The translations under genes and the position numbers were made by a program. Below are positions 36,001-42,496 of a stretch of 64,000 nt of DNA, one piece after another; within the stretch, counting starts at the first letter, position 1, and the number at the start of each line of letters is the position of its first letter. The notes beneath the pieces were generated by a model. The model had not been told where the DNA came from. It searched no databases and saw only the letters and a program-made list of their open reading frames with translations. Source of the DNA: Candidatus Bathyarchaeota archaeon A05DMB-2. Lineage in GTDB: Archaea > Thermoproteota > Bathyarchaeia > Bathyarchaeales > Bathycorpusculaceae. Location: the NCBI GenBank assembly GCA_018475625.1, contig JAAKEZ010000012.1, positions 1-64,000 of the forward strand. The letters run 5' to 3'.

Positions 36001-36115
36001 GGCGGAACTGGTGCGCGCCCGAAAAGTGTACCTGCACGACAGCCGCAGCGAAGTGGAAGCAGACTGGCACGAGTCGGAACTCGACGGAAAACGCATCTAC
36101 ATCAACATCCACTAG
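33086..36115 (+). CDS. ileS: isoleucyl-tRNA synthetase
   Basis: Charges tRNA-Ile. Class I synthetase with GIPHIGHARG (HIGH at residues 64-67), WDCQGLPVE and FWAGWDC typical of IleRS, the editing domain with TTMPFTIITDTMLAV, two zinc-type cysteine pairs (CPGCQ and CNECG...CPKCG), and KMSKS at 612-616 in GRKMSKSLGN. Length 1009 fits archaeal IleRS. Both upstream ATGs (33071, 33079) run into early stops, so the in-frame TTG at 33086 is the likely start. A tiny zinc-finger gene follows 11 bp after the stop. Confidence 0.96.
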   Translation: MTAELFADNSQGLASDYRPLDLEQEIREFWEKNNIRGKLELLEKGAKGVLGYVEGPPTLNGIPHIGHARGRVMKDIRYRWKTMQGYYVPFWAGWDCQGLPVELEVEKLLGVKNKRELLERVGEERFIEECKKVIMKYHREWVESDRRLGIFINQDKAYWTYRDEYIEREWQYLKRAWDQNLLEEGHYVVAYCPGCQTSLSSAEVGYEGSYKEVEDPSLYFKFKVTGSQNTFFLVWTTMPFTIITDTMLAVKPDAEYVKVRVGEEVWIMVRQRVEPVMQELGITKYEITDAMPGKSLEGTRYDYPLKDLIPKQAELEKQNPLVHTVIGEDFVDVDTATGVVHLSPGNGEEDFWAAQKRKVPVFAPFDDEVKFTADAGVFNGVFARDADYPVVEELRNHNAFVEVKKTKHEYPTCWRSHHKLVWLARKEYFLRTDKINSKVLEAAEKVQYYFAEPKNRFLSFLKEGKPWCISRERVWGTPLPIWTCNECGEKRLVSSKKELVESALEPVPADFELHKPWVDRVTLKCPKCGGTMRREDYVLDTWHNSGASPYARFTNAEFDRFVPVDFLTEGIDQTRGWANSLLLEYVILTGKPEPPYRAFLFQGLTQDARGRKMSKSLGNVVETKKLLDKYSADVCRFYMMRKCAPIDFMNFDMQELNRRPYQVLSTLYHLSRFFLQNAEFDKFNPAKFSLDWAFTAGQLKDADRWLLSKLQAIIEEHTLRLERCEFNAAVAVLEGFVIETLSRLYVPMIRKELWTDDPETLERRQTIYAVLHHTLRTITLLFNPVTPYLSEALHQKIYRRLNPKLAESINLEGWPVPDEKMRDKALEERFETLFKCISLVYAARQQAKLKRRWPLSKIVVVAPQKTTEALKNAEELFLELTNVKAAEYAEQVPEYVGGENWVSATEGDALVFVNGQRDETLLGEGLMRDLARRVQALRKEMGFVPTDVLDAAHIAELDKESRDLLESYLEEMAELVRARKVYLHDSRSEVEADWHESELDGKRIYINIH

Positions 36116-36126
36116 GAGAGGCACAC

Positions 36127-36303
36127 TTGACTGAAGAACAAAACTCGAACCAGCACTTCAAATGCCCCTACTGCGCCTGCGTGTTCCTGACAAAGGCGGA
36201 TTTGCAGAGGCACCTGAACTGCTTCGGCGACGCCAAAGAGGAGCACGCGGACGCTTACAGGAGAACCCACGGCAGAGTAGAACACGGCTACAGCGGAGAA
36301 TAA
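36127..36303 (+). CDS. 58-residue zinc-finger protein
   Basis: TTG start at 36127 with a strong GGAGAGG ribosome-binding site that spans the end of ileS. The protein has CPYCACVF then ADLQRHLNC, that is, a C2H2/C2HC-type zinc finger (Cys-x2-Cys and His-x3-Cys), followed by a charged, His-rich tail (EEHADAYRRTHGRVEHGYSGE). It is probably cotranslated with ileS. The function is unknown; RNA or tRNA binding is plausible by context only. Confidence 0.75.
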   Translation: MTEEQNSNQHFKCPYCACVFLTKADLQRHLNCFGDAKEEHADAYRRTHGRVEHGYSGE

Positions 36304-36372
36304 GCGTCTTCAATCGGAACCGAAAGCTCTAAATTCTCTTGCTGAGGTCTCTTTTCAGAACAAAATCTGAAC

Positions 36373-36450
36373 GGGCTGGTAGATCAGTCTGGTATGATCG
36401 CCGCCTTCGCAAGGCGGAAGCCGCGGGTTCAAATCCCGCCCAGTCCACCA
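36373..36450 (+). tRNA. tRNA-Ala (anticodon CGC), CCA encoded
   Basis: A full cloverleaf can be drawn: acceptor GGGCTGG with CCAGTCC, D stem GATC/GATC, anticodon stem CCGCC/GGCGG with loop TTCGCAA giving anticodon CGC at 36408-36410, variable AAGCC, T stem GCGGG/CCCGC with loop TTCAAAT, discriminator A and an encoded CCA. The acceptor pair G3-U70, the alanine identity element, is present. There is no intron. It lies between the ileS operon and the convergent nitroreductase gene. Confidence 0.97.
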
Positions 36451-36461
36451 CCAACACTGTT

Positions 36462-36974
36462 TTACCAGCGGTCGTAATGAACAATCTCTTCTAAGGGCTT
36501 TCTATCAGCAACTGGGCCTTTCTGCTCCGCTGGATAGCCCAGCGGCGTCAACGCGACCACCCGAACCTTCTGCGGGATGCCCAGCGCCTCTTTTACTTTT
36601 TCTTCGTTGAACGCGCCTATCCAGCAGGTGCCCAGCCCCAACTCGCGGGCGACGAGAACCATGCTTTGCAGGGCGATTGCCACGTCCACTTTCCAGTATT
36701 CTTCGCCGTCCTGCCTCGACCACGATTTTTCTGGAAGCGCGCAAGCCACAATTATCGCGGGAGCATCCACGAACCATCTTCGGTTGTACGCTGTAAACAG
36801 TCTTTCTCTGGCTGCCTTGTCCGTAACAGCTATAAAGTGCCAAGGTTGTTGGTTCGCGGCGGAAGGCGACAGCCTGCCTGCCTCCAAGACTTTTACCAAC
36901 TTTTCTTTCTCCACTGCCCTCTCTTGGTACGCTCTTATGCTTCTTCGCGTTTGTACAGCTTCAAAAACATCCAA
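36462..36974 (-). CDS. nitroreductase family flavoprotein
   Basis: 170 residues. The N-terminal AVQTRRSIRAYQERAVEKEKLVKVLEAGRLSPSAANQQPW is the FMN-binding start of nitroreductases, the middle has the AIALQSMVLVARELGLGTCWIGAF helix, and the C-terminal part has LTPLGYPAEQKGPVADRKPLEEIVHYDRW. It reduces small nitro- or quinone-like or other electron acceptors using NAD(P)H; the natural substrate is unknown. The start has a 210-bp upstream region. Confidence 0.94.
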   Translation of the reverse strand: MDVFEAVQTRRSIRAYQERAVEKEKLVKVLEAGRLSPSAANQQPWHFIAVTDKAARERLFTAYNRRWFVDAPAIIVACALPEKSWSRQDGEEYWKVDVAIALQSMVLVARELGLGTCWIGAFNEEKVKEALGIPQKVRVVALTPLGYPAEQKGPVADRKPLEEIVHYDRW

Positions 36975-37198
36975 CTGGAATCACCTTATTCAGAGTTATC
37001 GCGCAGAACCAAATAATCTTATCGTAAAGACTGGTGAAAATCGAGACATAAAGGAGTGGTGAAAAAGGCGGTTTGCATAGTTTATCAAGTTTACGCTTAG
37101 CTATGCTTCGACGGTGATCCTTTCCTCGCCTATCGGCGCCACCGGGTCAAGCTTCACCGTCACCTACTTAGCAAGCAACTAAGGCACAAAAGCATGTT
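36975..37198. other. intergenic region with a short coding-like remnant
   Basis: On the minus strand, 37163-37101 reads VTVKLDPVAPIGEERITVEA and then stops. This looks like the C-terminal end of a protein, but nothing before it in any frame continues the reading. It may be the relic of a deleted gene. No RNA gene or other feature is visible. Confidence 0.25.
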
Positions 37199-38266
37199 TC
37201 AGCGAAGGCTCTTCGCTTTTTCGTAGGCTTTCGCCATGCCTTCACTGGTCAGTACTCCGACAACCTTATCGGGTGCTTCGCGGTCAAAGGCGGGTAGCAG
37301 GTCGATTTTTTCTCGATTCATCACCTTGTAGGCTTCAAGGACAGATTCATCTTGAAGAACTCGGATACATTTTAGCGGCATCTGCCCCACTGTTAGATTG
37401 GCTCTATCCTCGGGCTTGATTTTCATTATCTCATCCCAGCTTACGACTCCTTGGAAGATGCCTTCTTTCTCCACCAGCGCGTCGTGGTACCGCGCCTTGA
37501 ACATCACTTCTACAGCTTCTGCGAGGGTAGTTTCAGGCTGCACCGCGCCTGCTTCGGTCTGCATGACGTCTTTAACTCGTACCGTCGCTAAATTGGTTGA
37601 GACTATGGTTTGCTCTGCTTCCTCGCTTGCGCCAATGTAAATGAACACGCCGATTAAGATAAGCCAGAAATCGTAGAAGACGCCTACCACGACCATGGCT
37701 ATGCCGAAGAGCCTGCCGATGTAAGCGGCGTATTTGGTGGCATCTGAAAACTTCATCCGCTCCGCCAGCAAAGCCCTGAAAACTCTTCCGCCGTCCATGG
37801 GAAAAGCTGGAATCAGGTTAAACGCGCCAAGAATAAAGTTCAAAACCGCCAAGTCCAAGATTAGGTTTCCCGCGGTAGCAATTGAAGGCGCAAGCGTCTC
37901 CACCGGCGCCTTCACTGAGATAAGCTGATTCAAGCTTAGGAGAATGGCGCCGACAGCGAAACTCATGAGCGGACCAGCAATCGCCAACCGCCATTCAATG
38001 CTCGGCTTTTCCGGGACTTCCTCGATTTCTGAAACTCCGCCTATCGGGTAGAGCACGATTTTGCGAACCTTGATTCCGTAATGCCTCGCCACAACCGAAT
38101 GCGCGAGTTCATGGAAAACCACAAACACGAAAAGAAAGACGATGAGGAGAAAAAGGTATAGGGCTGGATAAAAAAGAATGAACACGGCGCCCATCAGCAG
38201 CATGAACGTGATGTGCAGTTCGATGGGGATGCCCCATACTGAACCAATTTTAAAAGAATATCTCAT
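37199..38266 (-). CDS. site-2 protease family (M50) membrane metalloprotease with CBS domains
   Basis: 355 residues. The first 215 form a membrane region with the zinc motif HELAH at 52-56 (FHELAHSVVARHYG) and the second motif PMDGGRVFRAL near residue 155. The last 130 are a pair of CBS domains (from DVMQTEAGAVQPETTL onward), which often bind adenosine nucleotides and may gate the protease. It cleaves membrane proteins within the bilayer. Target unknown. Monocistronic. Confidence 0.93.
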   Translation of the reverse strand: MRYSFKIGSVWGIPIELHITFMLLMGAVFILFYPALYLFLLIVFLFVFVVFHELAHSVVARHYGIKVRKIVLYPIGGVSEIEEVPEKPSIEWRLAIAGPLMSFAVGAILLSLNQLISVKAPVETLAPSIATAGNLILDLAVLNFILGAFNLIPAFPMDGGRVFRALLAERMKFSDATKYAAYIGRLFGIAMVVVGVFYDFWLILIGVFIYIGASEEAEQTIVSTNLATVRVKDVMQTEAGAVQPETTLAEAVEVMFKARYHDALVEKEGIFQGVVSWDEIMKIKPEDRANLTVGQMPLKCIRVLQDESVLEAYKVMNREKIDLLPAFDREAPDKVVGVLTSEGMAKAYEKAKSLR

Positions 38267-38396
38267 AAGATATGAAGAAAAGCGCTGACATTTAAGGTTT
38301 CCAGACTAAAGCACGAACAGATAAACGTGATAAACTGACAAACTCAACAGGAAAAGGTGGCATTTTTAGGTTGGCTTCGAAAAGAATTGGTAGAGG

Positions 38397-38909
38397 TTAG
38401 TAATCTGGCAGTATGTTTACAGCAGCCACGATTGAAGTCATGGAACTTTCTACGCCTGCAATATGTTGTATTGCTGAGACTAACGTTTCGAGTTCGGCGG
38501 TGTCTGCAGCTTTCAAAGAGCATATAACGTCGAAGGGTCCGAAAACGCTATCGGCTGAGAGCACTTCTGGAATGGAAAGCAAACTTTTCCTGACAGTTTC
38601 CAAGTTTTTGGGTTTAGTGTTCAAGAAGACAAATGCATATGGTTTTTCAGCAAGTTTCGGTCCCTCAGATACCACTATCAGTGTAATCGTTTTTGTGATT
38701 AAATCATCTTCTGCGCCGATCATTCTGATAGGGTCGAACCATTTCTCTTTAAATTCTTCAATATTTTTCAAATCGTTGAATTGAACAACTATGTCGATAG
38801 GACCGAACATTAGGAAAATGTCTCTCTGGTCAACGAACATTTTCAGCAAAGCTTTCAAGACCGTCATGTAGCTTCCAGGTTTGCAGGTTAAACCCATATA
38901 AGCCTTCAT
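38397..38909 (-). CDS. tandem RAM-domain (Lrp/AsnC ligand-binding) protein
   Basis: 170 residues made of two RAM-like domains (about 1-85 and 88-170), each with the pattern strand-helix-strand-strand-helix-strand: AYMGLTCKPGSYMTVLKALL...DIFLMFGPIDIVVQF and AFVFLNTKPKNLETVRKSLL...ADSVFGPFDVICSL. There is no DNA-binding domain. It starts 6 bp after the flavoprotein gene that precedes it and so is part of the NfnAB-like operon; it may sense a metabolite for that operon's enzyme or gene control. Confidence 0.85.
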   Translation of the reverse strand: MKAYMGLTCKPGSYMTVLKALLKMFVDQRDIFLMFGPIDIVVQFNDLKNIEEFKEKWFDPIRMIGAEDDLITKTITLIVVSEGPKLAEKPYAFVFLNTKPKNLETVRKSLLSIPEVLSADSVFGPFDVICSLKAADTAELETLVSAIQHIAGVESSMTSIVAAVNILPDY

Positions 38910-38915
38910 TCTTTT

Positions 38916-40427
38916 TCACTCCAAAGTTTGATAGTTTTGCTTGTTCTTAGGTTTTTCCTTCTTCCAGGGAAGAAGCCAGTGAGTTACATCCTTGACCTCG
39001 AAAGTGTCTGAGGCTTGAATTGGCTTAACCCTATTTAGATATTCGTGTATCGCGTGTGCGGCTTTCTTGCCTGCGCTCATGGCGCTTATGACTGTTGATT
39101 CTCCTGTGGTCACGTCGCCGCCGGCGTACACACCTCTTAGGCTAGTTTGCCCAGTTGCCTCATTGACAATGATTATGCTTTGTTCTGTGGTTTTTAGTCC
39201 ACTTGTAGTGCTCTGAATTATTGGGTTGGGTGTTCTTCCCACTGCCACGATAACAGTGTCAACTTCCATGATGTTGGAACCAGGAATCGGAATCGGTTTG
39301 CACCTTCCCGATTCATCACGCTCTCCTAACTTCATGCGAACGTATTCTATTGCCTTCACGCGACCTTGTTCGTTTCCAAGAAAACGAGTGGGAGAAACTA
39401 AATAATGGAATCTGATTCCTTCCTCTTCTGCGTTTTCTATCTCCTCTGCTCGTGCTGGTATTTCTTCTCTTGATCTGCGGTAAAATATTATGACTGACTC
39501 TGCTCCTAAACGTAGGGCAGTTCTAGCGGAGTCCATAGCAACGTTGCCCCCACCGATGACTGCGACTCTTTTTCCAACTCTAATCGGCGTATCAACCGTT
39601 GGGAATTTGTAGGCTTGCATAAGGTTGACTCTTATCAGAAATTCGTTTGCCGAGTAGATTTCGCTGAGGTTTTCTCCGGGAATACCAAGGAATCGGGGTA
39701 ATCCCGCCCCTGTTCCGAGGAAAACAGCCTTAAACCCGCTCTTTAGCAACTCGTCAATCGTGAACAATCTGCCGACCATTGCGTCGGTTTGAAACTTGAC
39801 TCCCAGCTTGCTGACGTACTCAACTTCTTGTTGAACTATGCTTTTTGGCAGTCTGAACTCTGGAATCCCGTACACAAGAACTCCGCCTGCCACGTGGAGC
39901 GCCTCAAAAATCGTCACTTGGTGTCCGAGTTTAGCTAGCTCAGCCGCTGCTGTTAATCCCGCTGGTCCCGCTCCGACAACAGCAACTTTTTCCCCTGTAG
40001 GCTTGGTTATGGGGACGTTAACTCCTCTTTCTCGTTCAAGGTCCGCCACAAACCTTTCAAGCCGCCCGATTTCCAAGGGGTCGCCCTTCTTGCCTAACAC
40101 GCAGAATTTCTGGCATTGTTCTTCTTGAGGACAAACGCGGCCGCATACTGCGGGCAAGCTGTTCTTTTCCTTTATTTTCAGGACTGCCGCGATGTACTGC
40201 TTCTCCTTGATTAGCTTTACGAATGCGGGGATGTCAATTCCTACGGGGCATCCTTTAACGCATTGCGGATTCGTGCATGCAAGGCAGCGTGAAGCCTCCA
40301 TTAGGGCCTCTTCTTCAGTATAACCTAAAGCCACTTCTTCAAAGTCGCGTGCTCTTACTTTCGGGTCTCTTTTGGTCATTGGTACTCGTTGCCAACGGCT
40401 CCGTAACACTTTTTCGCTGCTTACCAT
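38916..40427 (-). CDS. NADPH-dependent glutamate synthase small-subunit-like flavoprotein (NfnB/GltD type)
   Basis: 503 residues. The N-terminal Fe-S part has CLACTNPQCVKGCPVGIDIPAF and CGRVCPQEEQC for two 4Fe-4S clusters. FAD binding is at VVGAGPAGLTAAAELA and the second nucleotide site at VIGGGNVAMDSARTAL, with a C-terminal VYAGGDVTTGEST. It pairs with the next upstream gene, an FAD/NAD plus 2Fe-2S subunit, as in NfnAB or sulfide dehydrogenase. NfnAB couples NADH and reduced ferredoxin to NADP reduction. Overlaps that gene by 7 bp. Confidence 0.93.
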   Translation of the reverse strand: MVSSEKVLRSRWQRVPMTKRDPKVRARDFEEVALGYTEEEALMEASRCLACTNPQCVKGCPVGIDIPAFVKLIKEKQYIAAVLKIKEKNSLPAVCGRVCPQEEQCQKFCVLGKKGDPLEIGRLERFVADLERERGVNVPITKPTGEKVAVVGAGPAGLTAAAELAKLGHQVTIFEALHVAGGVLVYGIPEFRLPKSIVQQEVEYVSKLGVKFQTDAMVGRLFTIDELLKSGFKAVFLGTGAGLPRFLGIPGENLSEIYSANEFLIRVNLMQAYKFPTVDTPIRVGKRVAVIGGGNVAMDSARTALRLGAESVIIFYRRSREEIPARAEEIENAEEEGIRFHYLVSPTRFLGNEQGRVKAIEYVRMKLGERDESGRCKPIPIPGSNIMEVDTVIVAVGRTPNPIIQSTTSGLKTTEQSIIIVNEATGQTSLRGVYAGGDVTTGESTVISAMSAGKKAAHAIHEYLNRVKPIQASDTFEVKDVTHWLLPWKKEKPKNKQNYQTLE

Positions 40428-41320
40428 GCTCCGATTCCTCCTTCATGGAATTTTATCGCGCATCTTTCTTCCCATGAATATCCTCTAAGTCGTTTCACAA
40501 TTTCATCAAAATCGACTATTGACGCGTCAAATTCTGGTCCATCAACACAGGCAAACTTTGTTCTGTCTCCCACGGTGACGCGGCACGCGCCGCACATGCC
40601 CATTCCATCGATCATTATGGGGTTTAAACTAACTATAGTTTTTATTCCGTAGGGTTTTGTGACCTCCGCTGTTGCTTTCATCATTAGGGGCGGTCCTATG
40701 GCGTATATGATGTTCGGGAGGACTCCTTTTTGAAGGATTGTTTTCAGCACTTCACTCACGAAGCCTTTATGCCCTTTTGACCCATCGTCGGTGGATATGT
40801 AGAGTTCATCTGCCACCTGTCTCATTTCATTTTCGAGTATGAGCATTTCCGCGTTTCTGGCGCCTACTATGGCAATAATTTTGTTTCCCGCTTCTTTTAA
40901 TGCCTTGGCTATTGGGTATGCTGCAGCTGTTCCGACGCCTCCAGATACGATGGTTGCTGTGGAGTAGTTTTTTATGTCGCTTGGGTTGCCAAGGGGGCCT
41001 GCGATGTTCAAGATTTTATCTTTTACTTTGAGGGCGCCAAGTTTCTTTGTTGAGACGCCGACTTCTTGGAATATTAATGTGATTGTTTCCTTGGCTTTAC
41101 TCCATTTGACCAGTGTTAGCGGAATTCTTTCTCCTTGTTCATCTATTCTCAATATTACAAACTGGCCGGGTTTGGCTTTTTTAGCTATTTCGGGAGCGCA
41201 GACCTCGATGAGTTTTACTTGTGGCGCTAGTTGTTCTTTTTTGGTTATTCTGTTTGTGTTCGATAGGTCGTCGCAGCAAGGTTTATCGTGGAATGTTGAG
41301 TTTGATAACGTGACTTCCAT
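40421..41320 (-). CDS. FAD/NAD-binding and 2Fe-2S subunit (NfnA/DHOD-B/sulfide dehydrogenase type)
   Basis: 299 residues. FAD domain GQFVILRIDEQGERIPLTL, NAD domain with TIVSGGVGTAAAYPIAKAL, and a C-terminal 2Fe-2S site in GMGMCGACRVTVGDRTKFACVDGPEF. With the downstream subunit it forms an NfnAB-like, possibly electron-bifurcating complex in the cytoplasm. A strong GGAGG RBS precedes the ATG at 41320. First gene of the three-gene operon with the tandem RAM protein; the promoter carries the inverted repeat at 41341-41359. The exact enzyme (Nfn, Sud or another relative) cannot be fixed from sequence alone. Confidence 0.9.
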   Translation of the reverse strand: MEVTLSNSTFHDKPCCDDLSNTNRITKKEQLAPQVKLIEVCAPEIAKKAKPGQFVILRIDEQGERIPLTLVKWSKAKETITLIFQEVGVSTKKLGALKVKDKILNIAGPLGNPSDIKNYSTATIVSGGVGTAAAYPIAKALKEAGNKIIAIVGARNAEMLILENEMRQVADELYISTDDGSKGHKGFVSEVLKTILQKGVLPNIIYAIGPPLMMKATAEVTKPYGIKTIVSLNPIMIDGMGMCGACRVTVGDRTKFACVDGPEFDASIVDFDEIVKRLRGYSWEERCAIKFHEGGIGAW

Positions 41321-41340
41321 AATAGAGCCTCCATAACACC

Positions 41341-41359
41341 GTTATATGCATAATATAAC
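41341..41359 (-). promoter_or_regulatory. inverted repeat in the Nfn-like operon promoter (candidate operator)
   Basis: GTTATAT (41341-41347) and ATATAAC (41353-41359) form a perfect 7-bp palindrome with a 5-bp spacer about 20-40 bp before the first start codon. A TATA-like TTTTATATG at about 41370-41378 places the transcription start inside this palindrome. A related but imperfect half-site pair continues at 41363-41375. Confidence 0.4.
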
Positions 41360-41529
41360 TTTGTTATAGACATATAAAACTTTCTCAAACCTAAAACCTA
41401 CCATTCCTGCATGCAATAGACACCTAACAAGTTTTAGGCAGAACGCAGATGGTAACCAACAGCACCCCAAAGTCATAGTTTACAAAACACAAAAAATGGT
41501 GGGGCTGGCCGGATTTGAACCGACGACCT

Positions 41530-41559
41530 TTACCCGGAAACAGTCGTTTGGCCGTTCCT
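41530..41559 (-). other. tRNA-Trp intron 2 in the variable loop
   Basis: 30 nt must be removed between the anticodon stem and T stem to give a normal 5-nt variable loop AGGTC. It can fold as a small hairpin with AAAC/GTTT around GACT and an outer CGG/CCG. A strict 4-bp bulge-helix-bulge is not obvious, so exact splice points cannot be set. Confidence 0.6.
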
Positions 41560-41565
41560 ACGGGT

Positions 41566-41631
41566 TTCTCTAAGACCGCTCCAGAATTTCGTCATTCCTC
41601 TGGGCGAGGTCAGCAAACCCGTGCTTGCTTT
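41566..41631 (-). ncRNA. tRNA-Trp intron 1, candidate box C/D methylation guide
   Basis: In archaea the tRNA-Trp intron at 37/38 often acts as a guide for 2'-O-methylation of nucleotides 34 and 39. Here ACGGGTTTG sits immediately before a box D'-like CTGA. It pairs with tRNA nucleotides 35-43, placing C39 at the fifth base before the box, the known rule. A box C'-like ATGACGA (41595-41589) is followed by TCTGGAGC, complementary to the anticodon loop (31-38). No clear final CTGA box D and no canonical box C are seen, so the second guide is less certain. Confidence 0.5.
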
Positions 41632-41820
41632 CTGGAGCCCGTCGTCATGCCTGCCTAGACTACAGCCCCATTTTAGGCATAGAGCAAATATTGAGCCCGC
41701 AAACATAAAAACGTAACCCCCTCTCAGGCAAGGCATAAGCAAATAAGTCCAGAACTTGAATACACCAAAGCATGAACGCCCACGTGGATTTTCATAATCT
41801 ATTTCGAGAAAACTGCAGGT

Positions 41821-42114
41821 TCAGCATCGTTTCCACCTGACATTTGCCTGAACTGCAACGGGAAATCGAAAATCGACGCATCCGAGGACAACTTGACGCA
41901 AAACTTGCTCAACAGTACATGCACAGATTCAGGTTCACGCCGCCAGAAGAGCTCAGAAACGCAAAATCCATTAGGCTGCATCCGCTGCCAAGCTACCTGC
42001 CCAGAAAACAAGCCGTTCTTGCATCAGATCGGGGAAACTGCAGAATTCGACGAGGAAAGCCAAAGCTTCTATCGAATGGCACGTCACGCGCACAAATACC
42101 TTCTTCAACAATAG
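41821..42114 (+). pseudogene. remnant of a 4Fe-4S protein (epoxyqueuosine reductase-like C-terminus)
   Basis: The open frame ending at the TAG at 42112 reads FPPDICLNC, then NPLGCIRCQATCPENKPFLHQI and ETAEFDEESQSFYRMARH. CxxCxxxCP with ENKPF and the acidic helix resemble the double-cluster C-terminal region of epoxyqueuosine reductase-like Fe-S proteins (recalled). The expected second cysteine series (CxxCxxC-x-A-CP) is missing, and there is no start codon or N-terminal part. Frame-shifted fragments of the same segment are open in the other frames. It lies between tRNA-Trp and 5S rRNA. Confidence 0.5.
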
Positions 42115-42290
42115 ACAAGATGAATTTGCTCATCCTGACAGACTAATTGGATGAGTTGCCCCGCAACCTATCCACGCTTCTGAAATCTCAAACACTCAAA
42201 TCTTAAGTGCACTCAAAAAAGCGTTCGCTCAACCTCTCTCCCATAAGCAAGAAGCGAAAGGTTAATGAAGGGAAGCTCATGAGATATGCT

Positions 42291-42414
42291 GGGTTTGCCG
42301 GCCAAAGGGCGCGGGTCCCACCTGATCCCATTCCGAACTCAGAAGTTAAACCGTGCTCCGTTCCCAGTTGTAGTGTGGTCTTCGGCCACGTGAACCTGGG
42401 AAAGCTGGCAGCCC
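42291..42414 (+). rRNA. 5S ribosomal RNA
   Basis: About 124 nt with the 5S hallmarks: GGGCGCGGGTCCCACCTGATCCC, TTCCGAACTCAGAAGTTAAAC, and TGTGGTCTTCGGCCACGTGAACCTGGGAAAG, with the terminal helix formed between GGGTTTGCCGG (42291 on) and CTGGCAGCCC (42405-42414). It is alone: no 16S or 23S is adjacent, and a TATA-like GGTTAATGA about 30 bp upstream suggests its own promoter. The DUF1512 gene follows on the same strand. Confidence 0.93.
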
Positions 42415-42496
42415 ACTTTAACGGCAGAAAATATAGAGTGAAGTTAGCTAAGATTTATAACTAAGTGCTAATAGTTTTTGGTGAAGTGGTGAAAAA

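Larger units (their letters stand above)
41497..41669 (-). tRNA. tRNA-Trp (anticodon CCA) with two introns
   Basis: Acceptor GGGGCTG with CAGCCCC, A73 and an encoded CCA. Anticodon stem ACGGG (41642-41638) pairs with CCCGT (41564-41560), and CTCCAGA gives CCA at 41635-41633. T arm GTCGG-TTCAAAT-CCGGC. Mature length 77 requires removal of 66 nt after G37 (41631-41566, the canonical 37/38 site) and a further 30 nt in the variable region (41559-41530, borders ambiguous by an AGG repeat). The middle exon is only 6-9 nt. The first intron has features of a box C/D guide. Confidence 0.92.
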
